From assembly GCF_003111685.1 (NCBI RefSeq), contig NZ_CP022191.1, forward strand, positions 1-64,000: a DNA stretch of 64,000 nucleotides, written 5' to 3'. Each line of letters starts with the position of its first letter. The first letter of the stretch is position 1. Position numbers and translations under genes: made by a program. The notes beneath the pieces are model-generated. The model was not told the origin of the DNA. It saw only the letters and a list, made by a program, of their open reading frames with translations, and did no database searches. This DNA comes from Alloyangia pacifica. GTDB lineage: Bacteria; Pseudomonadota; Alphaproteobacteria; Rhodobacterales; Rhodobacteraceae. This document shows positions 1 through 8,639 of this stretch, in pieces.

Positions 1-40
1 CCCTGCCGGTGCCCCTCAGTTGGTATTTTACCGATGAATT

Positions 41-99
41 AAATTATTAAAAACACTTGACCCAGGTCAAGCATCGCGACACGCTGTTTTTAATAATTT
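41..99. promoter_or_regulatory. Promoter/operator region with nested inverted repeats
   Basis: A perfect 15-bp inverted repeat has arms at 41-55 (AAATTATTAAAAACA) and 85-99 (TGTTTTTAATAATTT). Inside the 29-bp spacer lies a second near-perfect palindrome at 56-71 (CTTGACC, two bases, GGTCAAG). Its TTGACC could also serve as a -35 element. The block is AT-rich in GC-rich surroundings and sits just before the sugar ABC operon. It is probably the operator of an unseen repressor; the cognate regulator is not in this window. Confidence 0.6.
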
Positions 100-121
100 T
101 GTGCCGCATGGAGGGGAGACC

Positions 122-1183
122 ATGCCTCGGCGCATCAGCCGGACCCCGGGAGGACCCATGGCCAATATCTCGCAGCCGTCGCAAGGCGCCTGGACCCGTA
201 TGTTGCCCGGTTCCGCGGCAGCCTTTCACCGCATATCGGCGTTGCTGACGCTGGCGATCCTCGTGATCGCCTTTTCCTTCGCGAGCCCCGCCTTCCTGTC
301 GGTGAACAACACGCTGACGATCCTGCTGCAGACCTCGGTGATCGGGCTTCTTGGCATCGGCATGACCATGGTGATCATCACCGGCGGCATCGATCTTTCG
401 GTGGGCTCGGTGCTGGCGCTCTCGGGCACCGTCACTGGCTTGATGGTCAAGGCGGGCGTTCCGGTGGTGCCCGCGATGATGCTCGGTGTCTGCATGGGCG
501 CGGCCTGTGGCCTCTTCAACGGCTTCGTCGTCACCAAGATGAAGATCACCCCCTTTGTGGCGACGCTCGGGATGATGCTGATCGCCCGCGGCGCGGCATT
601 GCAGCTGACCGGCGCGGCCCCCATCTCGCAACTCGGCGAGGCCTTCGGGGTGCTTGGCAACGGCGCGCTCTTCCGCGTGGTCGAGATGCAACCGAACGGC
701 TTTCCCAAGGTGATCTTTCCCGGCATCCCCTATCCGGCGATCCTGCTGGTGATCGTGGCGATCGCGGCCTCTTACATGCTGCGCCGCCGCGCCATCGGGC
801 GGCACATCTATGCCACCGGGTCCAACGAGGAGGCGGCGCGCCTGTCGGGCGTGCTCGTCGACCGCACCAAGCTGATCGCCTACACGCTTTCGGGTGCTCT
901 GGCCGGCGTTGCGGGCAACGTGCTGATGTCGCGGCTGATCACCGCGCAGCCAAGCGAGGGCGTGATGTACGAGCTCGATGCCATCGCCGCGGCGGTGATC
1001 GGGGGGGCCTCGCTGATGGGCGGTGTCGGCGGCATCTCGGGCACGATGATCGGCGCCTTCATCATCGGCGTGCTGCGCAACGGGCTGAACATGGGGGGCG
1101 TTTCCTCCTTTATCCAACAGATCGTCATCGGCTTCGTCGTGATCGGCGCGGTCTACATCGACCAACTGCGCAACCGCCGCTGA
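122..1183 (+). CDS. Sugar ABC transporter permease, RbsC-like
   Basis: Inner-membrane permease of a ribose-type (CUT2) ABC importer. The protein is about 353 residues and strongly hydrophobic, with several membrane helices. It carries the family's GIGMTMVIITGGIDLSVGS segment near residues 80-100 and the cytoplasmic TGSNEEAARLSGV loop that contacts the ATPase. I chose ATG 122 because GGAGGGGAG lies at a good distance upstream. ATG 158 has GGGAGG closer by and is the main alternative; GTG 101 has no clear site. It is the first gene of an operon with a binding protein, an ATPase and a dehydrogenase. The substrate is probably a pentose, hexose or polyol and cannot be read from the sequence. Confidence 0.9.
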   Translation: MPRRISRTPGGPMANISQPSQGAWTRMLPGSAAAFHRISALLTLAILVIAFSFASPAFLSVNNTLTILLQTSVIGLLGIGMTMVIITGGIDLSVGSVLALSGTVTGLMVKAGVPVVPAMMLGVCMGAACGLFNGFVVTKMKITPFVATLGMMLIARGAALQLTGAAPISQLGEAFGVLGNGALFRVVEMQPNGFPKVIFPGIPYPAILLVIVAIAASYMLRRRAIGRHIYATGSNEEAARLSGVLVDRTKLIAYTLSGALAGVAGNVLMSRLITAQPSEGVMYELDAIAAAVIGGASLMGGVGGISGTMIGAFIIGVLRNGLNMGGVSSFIQQIVIGFVVIGAVYIDQLRNRR

Positions 1184-1245
1184 GGCGGGCCGCAGAGGGT
1201 ACAGAATTTTCCAACGAAGACTGTCATCTAGGGAGGAAAGACAGG

Positions 1246-2190
1246 ATGAACGGAAGACTTACAAGGCTCATGGCAGCCAGCGCGCTGGCGCTGACCGCGG
1301 CGGGCGCCGCCCAGGCGGGCGAGATCGCGGTGATCGTCAAGACCACCAGCTCGAACTTCTGGCAAAACGTGAACCTCGGCGCGACCGCTGCGATCGAGGG
1401 CCAGTCCGAGCACACGATGACCTTCGACGGGCCGGCCACCGAGAGCGCCATCGCCGATCAGGTGAACCTCGTCGAGAACGCCATCAACCGCGGCGTTGCC
1501 GGCATCGTATTGGCGCCTTCCGACCCCGAGGCGCTGGCCCCGGCGGTAAAGCGCGCCTTTGAATCGGCGATTCCGGTGGTGATCATCGATAGCGCACTGG
1601 CCGAGGGTGCAAAGGGCACCTACCAGGCGTTCCTATCCACCGACAACTGTGCCGCGGGCGAGTTGGTCGCCAGCGCGATGATCGACAAGGTGGGCACCGA
1701 GGGCAAGGTCGCGGTGATGTCCTACGTTGCAGGTGTGGGCTCCGAGATCGGCCGCGTCGGTTGCTTCAGCGACTATCTCAAGGCGAACTCTTCGCTCGAG
1801 ATCGTCGGCCCCTACTACTCGCAGTCGCAGATGGCCAACGCGCTGAACCAGACCACCGACGTGCTGGCAGCGAACCCCGACCTCGTGGGCATCTTCGGCG
1901 CCAATGAGCCGACCGCCGTGGGCATGGGCCGCGCCATCGAACAGGCGGGCAAGGCGGGCCAGATTGCGGCCTTCGGCTTCGACGGCAACGCCGATCTGCA
2001 GGATTTCGTGCGGTCAGGCACGCTCGATGCGATCGCCGTGCAGGGCTCCTTCCAGATGGGCGAGCTCGGCGTGAATGCGGTGATGGACGTGATCGCCGGA
2101 AAGACCGTCGAGAGCTTCATCGACACCGGTGTGGTGCTGGTGACCAAGGACAACATCGACGCGCCCGAGGCGCAGAACGTCCTCTACTGA
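1246..2190 (+). CDS. Sugar ABC transporter substrate-binding protein, RbsB-like
   Basis: Periplasmic binding protein of the Peripla_BP_4 (RbsB) type, 314 residues. A signal peptide with an AQA-G cleavage-like site ends near residue 24. The mature start EIAVIVKTTSSNFWQNVNLG and the later GIVLAPSDPEAL segment are typical of this fold. A strong ribosome site (GGGAGGAAAG) precedes ATG 1246. It sits between its permease and ATPase genes, 62 bp after the former. Two cysteines (in the DNCAAGE and GCFSDY segments) might form a disulfide, which is inferred. Confidence 0.9.
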   Translation: MNGRLTRLMAASALALTAAGAAQAGEIAVIVKTTSSNFWQNVNLGATAAIEGQSEHTMTFDGPATESAIADQVNLVENAINRGVAGIVLAPSDPEALAPAVKRAFESAIPVVIIDSALAEGAKGTYQAFLSTDNCAAGELVASAMIDKVGTEGKVAVMSYVAGVGSEIGRVGCFSDYLKANSSLEIVGPYYSQSQMANALNQTTDVLAANPDLVGIFGANEPTAVGMGRAIEQAGKAGQIAAFGFDGNADLQDFVRSGTLDAIAVQGSFQMGELGVNAVMDVIAGKTVESFIDTGVVLVTKDNIDAPEAQNVLY

Positions 2191-2196
2191 GCCAAC

Positions 2197-2222
2197 CGGC
2201 CGGGGCCTCGGGGCCCCGGCCG
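2197..2222 (+). terminator. GC-rich hairpin between binding-protein and ATPase genes
   Basis: An 11-bp perfect stem (2197-2207 with 2212-2222) closes a TCGG tetraloop seven bases after the binding-protein stop. Only a short ATTT follows, so it is not a strong intrinsic terminator. Such hairpins after binding-protein genes often protect the upstream mRNA and lower expression of the ATPase gene; that role is inferred here. Confidence 0.6.
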
Positions 2223-2269
2223 CGCCATTTGACGACCGCCGTGAAGACCCAATTCGAGGACCGCCCAGC

Positions 2270-3079
2270 ATGAGCCAGACACAGCTTGCCCCGGAGGCAC
2301 CAGCCCCCCTTGTCGAGATGCGCGGCATCGAGAAGCATTTCGGCGGTGTGGTGGCCGTCAACGGTGTCTCGCTCGATCTGATGCCCGGCGAGGTGGTGGG
2401 CGTGCTCGGCCACAACGGCGCGGGCAAGTCGTGCCTGATGCGCATCCTCTCGGGCGCCATGGCGCCCAGCCACGGCGAGATCCGCATCCGCGGCGACGTG
2501 GTCGAGATGGGCTCGCCGCAGGATGCGCGGGCGCATGGGGTCGAGACCATTTACCAGACATTGGCGCTGGCCGATCATCTGGACGCGCCGTCGAACCTGT
2601 TTCTGGGGCGCGAGCTGAAGACGCGCTTCGGCAATCTCGACGACAAGCGCATGCTTGCCGAGGCGCGCAAGGTGCTGGCGACGCTGAACCCCAATTTCAC
2701 CAACCTCAAGGACCCGGTGTCGAGCCTGTCCGGCGGGCAGCGGCAGGTCATCGCCATCGCGCGCGCGATCTACTTCGACGTGAAGATCCTGATCATGGAT
2801 GAGCCCACGGCGGCGCTCGGTCCGTCGGAAACGGCGATGGTCGCCGAGCTCATCCGCAAGCTGCGGGCGCAGGGCATCGGTATTTTCCTCGTCAGCCACG
2901 ACATGCATGACGTTTTCGATCTCTGTGACCGGGTGGTGGTGATGAACAAGGGCAAGCTCGTGGGTACCCATGACATCGACGAGGTTCACAAGGATGACAT
3001 CTTGTCGTTGATTATCAAGGGCGAGCTGCCGGCCGACTGGCGGCCGCGCAACCTTGGCACCGGGGAGCGGGTGCAATGA
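2270..3079 (+). CDS. Sugar ABC transporter ATP-binding protein (single NBD)
   Basis: ATPase of the CUT2 importer. At 269 residues it is a single nucleotide-binding domain rather than the roughly 500-residue two-domain RbsA form. Walker A is GHNGAGKS at residues 47-54, followed by Cys 55 where Thr or Ser is usual. The signature is LSGGQ at 153-157 and Walker B is ILIMDEP at 173-179, followed by an SHDMHDVFD switch histidine. ATG 2270 follows GAGGACCGCC. Its stop overlaps the next start by 4 bp (ATGA). Single-NBD versions are common with FrcBCA-type fructose and myo-inositol importers in alphaproteobacteria. Confidence 0.88.
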   Translation: MSQTQLAPEAPAPLVEMRGIEKHFGGVVAVNGVSLDLMPGEVVGVLGHNGAGKSCLMRILSGAMAPSHGEIRIRGDVVEMGSPQDARAHGVETIYQTLALADHLDAPSNLFLGRELKTRFGNLDDKRMLAEARKVLATLNPNFTNLKDPVSSLSGGQRQVIAIARAIYFDVKILIMDEPTAALGPSETAMVAELIRKLRAQGIGIFLVSHDMHDVFDLCDRVVVMNKGKLVGTHDIDEVHKDDILSLIIKGELPADWRPRNLGTGERVQ

Positions 3080-4098
3080 GCCGCCCTACCGAAACCATGC
3101 TCTGCGGCACCTGCGTCGAGCCCGGTAAATTCGCGCTCGAGGGTCGGCCGAAACCCGTCAGCGCGCCCGAGGGTTGGGTTCTGGTGGATATTGCCGCCGC
3201 CGGCCTTTGCGGTACCGATTACCACATTCTAGAGGGCAAACATCCTTACCTGAACTATCCGCGGGTGATCGGGCACGAGCTGTCGGGCTTCATCACCGAG
3301 GACGCGGCGGGCTGGCGCGCGGGCGATCTGGTGGTGATCAACCCCTATGTTTCCTGCGGCAGCTGCCGGGCCTGCCAGCGTGGCAAGCCCAACTGCTGCA
3401 TGTCAATCGAGGTTCTGGGCGTGCATCGCGACGGCGGGCTCTGCGCGCGGATCGCCGTTCCGGCGAGCAATCTCTATGCCGCGGAGGGGCTCCGTCCCGA
3501 GCAGGCGGCGATGGTCGAGTTTCTCGCCATTGGGGCCCACGCGGTGAGCCGCTCGGGCATCGCGAAGGGCGACCGCGTTCTGGTGACCGGGGCAGGGCCG
3601 ATCGGGCTTGGGACCGCGCTCTTCGCCCGGCTCGAAGGCGCCGAGGTACACCTGATGGACCTGAGCCCGGCGCGGCTCGAGCAGGCGCGGCGCCTCTTCG
3701 ACTTCGAGCATCTCCACATCGCGGGAGAGCCGATCCTGGAAGGCGATCTGTCGGACGGCTTCGACCTGATCTTCGACGCCACAGGCAATGCCAAGGCCAT
3801 CGAAGCGGGCTTCCCGCTGCTGGCGCATGGCTCGTCCTACGTGCTGGTCAGCGTGGTGAAGGATCAGATCACCTTCGAGGACGCCGAGTTCCACAAGCGT
3901 GAAACCCGGATCATCGGATCGCGCAATGCGCTGAAGTCCGATTTTGAGCGGGTCATGACGGCCATCGCGGCGGGCGACATCGATACGGAGGCTCTGCTTT
4001 CGGAACGCATCGCGCTGGCCGATCTGCCTGAGCGCTTCCCGCTGCTGGCCAAGGAGCGGGACGAGCTGATCAAGGCAGTGGTCATGCCGCTGGGGTAA
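3076..4098 (+). CDS. Zinc-dependent alcohol/polyol dehydrogenase
   Basis: Medium-chain NAD(P)-dependent dehydrogenase, 340 residues. Catalytic zinc ligands are visible at Cys45 (GLCGTD) and His66-Glu67 (GHE). The structural zinc loop CGSCRACQRGKPNCC is complete (Cys 94, 97, 100, 108). A Rossmann GAGPIGLG motif lies near residue 172. The closest functional classes are sorbitol/galactitol dehydrogenase and galactonate oxidoreductase. Translational coupling to the ABC ATPase suggests it oxidises the imported sugar alcohol or sugar acid as the first catabolic step. The exact substrate is not determinable. Confidence 0.88.
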   Translation: MSRPTETMLCGTCVEPGKFALEGRPKPVSAPEGWVLVDIAAAGLCGTDYHILEGKHPYLNYPRVIGHELSGFITEDAAGWRAGDLVVINPYVSCGSCRACQRGKPNCCMSIEVLGVHRDGGLCARIAVPASNLYAAEGLRPEQAAMVEFLAIGAHAVSRSGIAKGDRVLVTGAGPIGLGTALFARLEGAEVHLMDLSPARLEQARRLFDFEHLHIAGEPILEGDLSDGFDLIFDATGNAKAIEAGFPLLAHGSSYVLVSVVKDQITFEDAEFHKRETRIIGSRNALKSDFERVMTAIAAGDIDTEALLSERIALADLPERFPLLAKERDELIKAVVMPLG

Positions 4099-4761
4099 GG
4101 GGCTGCCAGGGACGTCAGGGACGTCAGGCGAGCGCCAAGCACCAGCGCGTGCTGCACATGGCCATTGTCGCTGCGGCTCGGACCTAGGCCGCGATCTGCA
4201 CGGGGCTGCACGGGGGACTTGGCGCGCGCGATCTCCTCGCACCCCAGCGATGGACGAGATTACCGCCTGCGCTGCCAGAACGCCGACTTCGGCGCCGTAG
4301 ATTGCGGCGGGGTCAATGCTGTCGAACAAGGCCGGAACGGCCCCTCGCACGTGGCATCGACATTCCGGGTGCCTCGGGAGCCCGTTCCCAGATTGCCGGA
4401 GAGGAGCGCGTTCACGCAGTTCCGGACGTGGTAGGTGCCACTCTCGACGGGGATGCTGCTGGAGAACGGCGCGTTGCTCGACCGCGTGCTTGCAACAACG
4501 CCCGTGGCACGCCGTGGGACGTCACCTACCAAAGGGAACTCGCCTTTGTGCAAAGCGCCCAGTCGACGGATCGATACTTTCCATCCAAGTACAAATCACG
4601 ACGTTATCCGCTGTTATTCCAAAGCGATGACACCCTCAGCAAAGTTCCCGCGAATGCGGAGGCGCCTGAGTAAGAAATCCCTTGGCTCGTCCCGCTCGCG
4701 CTTCTCGACTGCTGTTTCGCGACGCAAGGCGTCGGGCCGCACACTTGTAACAGGCGGCAGA
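4099..4761. other. Non-coding or degenerate stretch
   Basis: No convincing gene. A short direct repeat (GGGACGTCA twice) occurs near 4109-4126. A minus-strand reading near 4213-4350 looks protein-like (IDPAAIYGAEVGVLAAQAVI) but I could not assign it to a family. The stretch links the ADH operon to an IS30 remnant and is probably decayed DNA. Confidence 0.4.
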
Positions 4762-4989
4762 TTGGTAGGCGCGGCGCTTCTCGCTCATGGTCTGGGCATT
4801 CAGCGCGTAGTATCCCGCGAGCTCGGGCAGGTCGCCGCCGTCGAAGTGATTGCGCTTCAGATCGCGGTAGATGGTCGAGGGGGCGCGGCTCAGGCGATCC
4901 GCGATCTCGGGGATCGACATTTTGGCCTCGCGCCACTTGGCAATCTTGATCCGCTCCTCGAAACTCAGCTGAAGGTAACAACGACCCAT
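4762..4989 (-). pseudogene. IS30-family transposase, N-terminal fragment
   Basis: The reading frame from ATG 4989 (minus) gives MGRCYLQLSFEERIKIAKWR followed by a helix-turn-helix (IPEIADRLSRAPSTIYRDLK). This is the DNA-binding N-terminus of IS30-family transposases, which run to roughly 330-380 residues. Similarity stops after about 76 residues (KRRAYQ), beyond which the frame turns to unrelated sequence. The DDE catalytic core is absent, so this is a dead remnant. Confidence 0.8.
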
Positions 4990-5060
4990 TCCACATCCTC
5001 CATGCAAACTTCTGTTTTGATACAGAATTTGCACTTCGTTTGTGAATCCGCCCCCTACAT
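4990..5060 (-). mobile_element. Probable left end of the IS30 remnant
   Basis: Upstream of the transposase fragment (minus strand) is an AT-richer segment with GGGGGCGGATTCACAAACG, resembling the end of an IS30-type inverted repeat. No matching right end or target duplication was found, consistent with a truncated element. The outer limit is approximate. Confidence 0.4.
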
Positions 5061-5508
5061 TTATTCTTTTGCGCGTAAGGGAAATTATGTAATGGAGTTG
5101 CGGCCGGATCGGTGCGCGCACGGTCTGAGAGTCTACCCGGGACAGCGCGCTGACTTCGGCCAGCCTGATGCTAATGTTGCCAACCGCCTTCAACCGCATC
5201 TGCCAGGACAGCCGCGACAGACCGACTGCATATGCGGGTTGGGAATTGGTGATCCGCCCTTTCTGTCCGGCGGCACGCAGGGACTGACCGCAGGGTGAGG
5301 GGCGACCGGTCGTGCCCAGCGTTCCACCCAGATCGGGCTGAAGTTCCGGTCGTCGAGACTCGACAGCGCGATCACCGCGGGCAGCACGACAAATTCTGAT
5401 TCTTACGGATATAACCGCACAGGCTGCCGAACCGCCCCGAAATATGGCGCTCTTTGTTCGTTGCGGGACGGTAGGCTGGGGCCATTCGTTCCTAAAGAGG
5501 CCATGTCC
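5061..5508. other. Intergenic stretch before cupin gene
   Basis: No complete gene recognised. A minus-strand reading near 5310-5395 (VVLPAVIALSSLDDRNFSPI) resembles protein but is unassigned. The last 100 bases are AT-richer and probably carry the promoter of the following cupin gene. The segment looks like degraded host DNA next to the IS30 end. Confidence 0.35.
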
Positions 5509-5862
5509 ATGACGCTCATCGTTCCCCTCGAAACCAGCCCCGACTTAGAGCCCCGCGACGTCCAGGTTCCCGCCGACCGCCTGCTGGCCGGCAGCCCGGT
5601 CTGCAAGTCCTGGGACGTCGACACATCCAAGGACGGCCTCGTACGCACTGGCTTCTTCACCGGTACAGAGGGCACCAACAAGTCGATAAAGGGCGAGAAG
5701 TTCGAATTCTGCCACATCGTTGAAGGTGTCGTGGAAATCACCGAGGATCGCGGCGAGCCGATGGTGTTTCGCGCCGGCGACAGCTTCGTGATGAAGCCGG
5801 GCTTCATCGGCCAGTGGCGAACGATCGAGCCCTGCAAGAAGATCTTCGTTATCGTAGAGTAA
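5509..5862 (+). CDS. Cupin-domain protein (DUF861/COG3450 type), copy 1
   Basis: Small single-domain cupin, 117 residues from ATG 5509. AAGAGG lies 8 bases before that codon; ATG 5503 is too close to the site. The barrel core FEFCHIVEGVVEITEDRGEP plus AGDSFVMKPGF is typical of the EutQ/ureidoglycine-aminohydrolase-like cupins found beside polyamine and amine catabolic genes. The canonical HxH metal motif is not evident. A clear paralogue lies at 11798-12154. Its role is probably a small-molecule binding or isomerising accessory; the actual reaction is unknown. Confidence 0.8.
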   Translation: MTLIVPLETSPDLEPRDVQVPADRLLAGSPVCKSWDVDTSKDGLVRTGFFTGTEGTNKSIKGEKFEFCHIVEGVVEITEDRGEPMVFRAGDSFVMKPGFIGQWRTIEPCKKIFVIVE

Positions 5863-5968
5863 GTTCCCCGGCCATTCCCGGCGGCGCCCTGGCGCCGCAC
5901 CCTTTCGCTCGCCCCGATCCCGCATCGGGCGGGCACTTGCGCAGACCAAGGCAAAACAGGACAGACGC

Positions 5969-7117
5969 ATGCACGATCCGAACCCCGGCCTGGACCAGTT
6001 GACCACGCCCTGCATTCTTCTTGATGAGGCGCGCATGATGCGCAACATCCGGCGGCTGGCGGAGAAGGCGGAGACGCTCGGTGTCACCCTGCGCCCCCAT
6101 CTCAAGACCGCGAAATCCATCGATGTAGCGCGCCGCGTGCTCGCAGGCGGGGATGGTCCCGCGACCGTCTCCACCCTAGCCGAGGCCGAGGTCTTTGCCG
6201 AAGCCGGCGTGCAGGACATCCTTTACGCCGTGGGCATCACTCCGCAGAAGCTGCCCCGCGTACTGGAGCTGCGCGCGCGCGGCTGCGACCTCGTCATCCT
6301 GAGCGACAGCCTCGGGCAGGCGCAGTCAGTCGCCGAGGCCGCGAAGGCCGCAGGCAAGCCGATCCCCGCGCTGATAGAGATCGACAGCGATGGCCACCGC
6401 GGCGGCCTCAGCGCCGGAGATCCCGACCTGATCAAGATCGGACAGCTTTTGCACGATAGCGGCGCAGGGCTACGCGGGGTCATGACCCATGCCGGCGAAA
6501 GCTACGGCGCCGCTGGATCTGCCGTCCATGCCGAATTCGCGGGCAAGGAGCGCGACGCAACGGTCGCCGCTGCGCAGGCGCTGCGTGCGGCCGGCCTGCC
6601 CTGCCCCGTCGTGAGCGTCGGCTCGACCCCGACAGCACATGCGACTGAGGATCTGACGGGCGTGACCGAGCTGCGCGCCGGCGTCTATATGTTCTTCGAC
6701 CTAGTGATGGCAGGGATCGGTGTCTGCGAGACCGATGACATCGCGCTGTCTGTGCTGACCACAGTGATCGGCCATCAAAAGGATCGCGGATGGATCCTGG
6801 TCGATGCAGGTTGGATGGCCATGTCGCGCGATCGCGGCACCGCGAGCCAGGCCGTCGACCAGGGCTACGGCGTGGCCTGCGATATTGACGGCCGGATCTA
6901 CCCGGACCTGATTATGCCGCAGGCCAATCAGGAACACGGTATCCTTGCGCTGCGCCCCGGCTCCACCGAAGGCCTGCCGGACCTTCCGGTCGGCACCCAG
7001 CTGCGGCTCCTGCCGAACCATGCCTGTGCCACCGCCGCCCAGCACGGCGCCTATCACGTGATCCCGGAAGACAGGTCGGGCGCCTTGATGCAATGGAATC
7101 GCTTCGGCGGCTGGTAG
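5969..7117 (+). CDS. D-threonine aldolase / D-serine dehydratase-like PLP enzyme
   Basis: Fold-III (alanine-racemase-like) PLP enzyme of the DSD1/D-threonine aldolase family, 382 residues, full length. The Schiff-base lysine is Lys46 in LRPHLKTAKS. The metal pair is His351/Cys353 in PNHACATAAQHG. The family includes D-threonine aldolase, D-serine dehydratase and beta-hydroxyaspartate aldolase (BhcC), which act on beta-hydroxy amino acids with a divalent metal. The next gene is an ornithine-cyclodeaminase relative, the family of iminosuccinate reductase BhcD. A role in cleaving or deaminating a hydroxy amino acid is therefore likely, with the substrate unproven. Confidence 0.85.
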   Translation: MHDPNPGLDQLTTPCILLDEARMMRNIRRLAEKAETLGVTLRPHLKTAKSIDVARRVLAGGDGPATVSTLAEAEVFAEAGVQDILYAVGITPQKLPRVLELRARGCDLVILSDSLGQAQSVAEAAKAAGKPIPALIEIDSDGHRGGLSAGDPDLIKIGQLLHDSGAGLRGVMTHAGESYGAAGSAVHAEFAGKERDATVAAAQALRAAGLPCPVVSVGSTPTAHATEDLTGVTELRAGVYMFFDLVMAGIGVCETDDIALSVLTTVIGHQKDRGWILVDAGWMAMSRDRGTASQAVDQGYGVACDIDGRIYPDLIMPQANQEHGILALRPGSTEGLPDLPVGTQLRLLPNHACATAAQHGAYHVIPEDRSGALMQWNRFGGW

Positions 7118-7128
7118 GAGATTTGCCT

Positions 7129-7860
7129 GTGACCAACGACAGTGCGGGACTGCCCCGCCACGGGTCGATCATCCTACTGTTCGATCAAGCCACCGGCCGG
7201 ATCGGAGCCATAGTCGAGGTGGGCAAGCTGAACGCCTACCGCACAGCGGCTGCGGATGCGGTGGCAGCCGAGGCGCTCTCACGCCCTGACTCGCGGGTCC
7301 TGACCCTGTTCGGGACCGGCCATAAGGCCACCTACGAGGCCGCGGCCGTCGCCCGGATCCGCCCGATCGAGCAAGTGATCGTCGTGGGCCGCTCGACTGA
7401 GAAGACCTATGAAATGGTCGCGCGCCTGAAGAACCTCTCCCTGCCCGCCGAGGCGGCGGAATGCGCGGAGGCGGCCTGCCGCAGGGCCGACATTATCGTC
7501 GCGGCCACGAGTGCGCGCGCCGCGCTCTTCGAAGCGGATTGGGTCACGCCCGGGACTCACGTGGCCAGCATGGGATCGGACGGCGCAGGCAAGCAGGAAC
7601 TGCCAGTGGAGGTTTACTCCAGGGCCTCCCTCTTCTGCGACTTGCCGGCGCAGTCACGCGTGGTTGGTGAATTCCAGTACGCCCCGGCGGAGGCCAGCTT
7701 GACGGCAATCGGTGACGTGCTGAGCGGCAAGGCCCCCGGGCGCGTTCGTTCCGAAGAGATCACGGTGTTCGACAGTTCCGGCGTCTCTTTGCAAGATCTG
7801 TTCATCGCTGGGGCCATCCTGCGCGCCAACGTGGCCGAAAACCTCGGGCCGACGGACTAA
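7129..7860 (+). pseudogene. Ornithine cyclodeaminase/iminosuccinate reductase family, N-terminally truncated
   Basis: The NAD-binding half is well kept: YRTAAADAVAAEALS, then FGTGHKATYEAA (glycine loop), MGSDGAGKQEL and FDSSGVSLQDL. Compared with the full-length paralogue at 19082-20080 it begins at that protein's residue 77 or so. The whole N-terminal substrate-binding part is absent, including the conserved lysine region. The likely start is GTG 7129, with TAGGAG 8 bases upstream; ATG 7093 would overlap the aldolase gene. A deletion between the two genes is the simplest explanation. It could still be an expressed short oxidoreductase of 243 residues. Confidence 0.7.
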
Positions 7861-7873
7861 GAACAAAAGAAAG

Positions 7874-7910
7874 TCCGGCGATGCCGTTCTGGGCATCGCC
7901 GGATTTTGTT
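7874..7910 (+). terminator. Rho-independent terminator
   Basis: A perfect 12-bp stem (TCCGGCGATGCC at 7874-7885, complement at 7892-7903) with a 6-base loop is followed directly by TTTTGTTT. It ends the aldolase/cyclodeaminase unit 14 bases after the stop codon. Confidence 0.92.
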
Positions 7911-8129
7911 TGGAGGTTCATCCTCGGCGCAGCGCACCTTGCCCTTATCCTGACCGGCAGGACGCAGGCACTGCTCCGCTCTGCAGCATGAGCGCCGGGC
8001 ATCTCGCTTCGGCTGCTTCGGCTCCCGGAAAGGTCCACCATTGGGCGTTCAGCCGACCCGACACTTTAACGTTCCCGGGCTCCGTGCTCAGGATATTCGA
8101 CGGCTGGGGGCGATGAATGCGGCGTATAC

Positions 8130-8330
8130 TTAGTTCAGCGGCCCGATTGTCCACCCTTCGCGGCCATCCCGGAGCGGCAGCATGTCGACTGCGCCGTCGT
8201 AGAGCAGCTGCGTGGTTTCAGCGCCCAAGCTGCAACAGATATCGCTATGCGACTTGATCTCCGCCAGCTTTTCATAGGGGCGATAGAGCTCCGCGGGGTT
8301 GACACCATCGGCAGCGCGGGTCTGCCCGGG
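8130..8330 (-). pseudogene. PotD-like polyamine-binding protein, fragment
   Basis: The minus strand reads AADGVNPAELYRPYEKLAEI, then SLGAETTQLLYDGAVDM, ending in a stop at 8130. This matches the late middle of spermidine/putrescine-type periplasmic binding proteins (family pattern: Lys/Leu-Tyr-Pro, then a GAQ..QLL.DGEVDM segment). Only about 65 of some 350 residues remain, with no start and no C-terminal domain. It is a remnant of a lost polyamine-type ABC operon. Confidence 0.6.
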
Positions 8331-8639
8331 GCTCGAAGGAGCAACGCCCGGATTGAATTGTTATCCTCGGAAATTCGCTTTTATGTCCCATAAACCCGCA
8401 TGGTGCCTGCCGTTGCGTGGCCAGACGCGGGGTCCGCAGGATTGGTGGCGCGTTCAGCGCGATACGGAAAAGACCTGCAGGCGGCGGTTCCGTATGAGTA
8501 CCATTTCCCGCCGAACACCCTTCATTCCTGCCAGAAAGAGGGTGCAATTCACTAGTTTATGCTGCGGGCGCCAAGCTCTTCCGCAAAATTCATCTGTCTA
8601 TGCCGCTAGCCTTAGAGGCAGGCCAAACTTGGTAACCAA
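8331..8639. other. Intergenic stretch without a recognisable gene
   Basis: Open frames exist here but none shows a family motif or a ribosome site. It lies between two gene fragments (PotD-like and HAD-like) and is probably decayed. Confidence 0.35.

Noticed and set aside
4435..5298. A 287-codon + strand frame across the IS30 remnant
   Set aside because: It runs antisense through the transposase fragment and has no recognisable domain or ribosome site.
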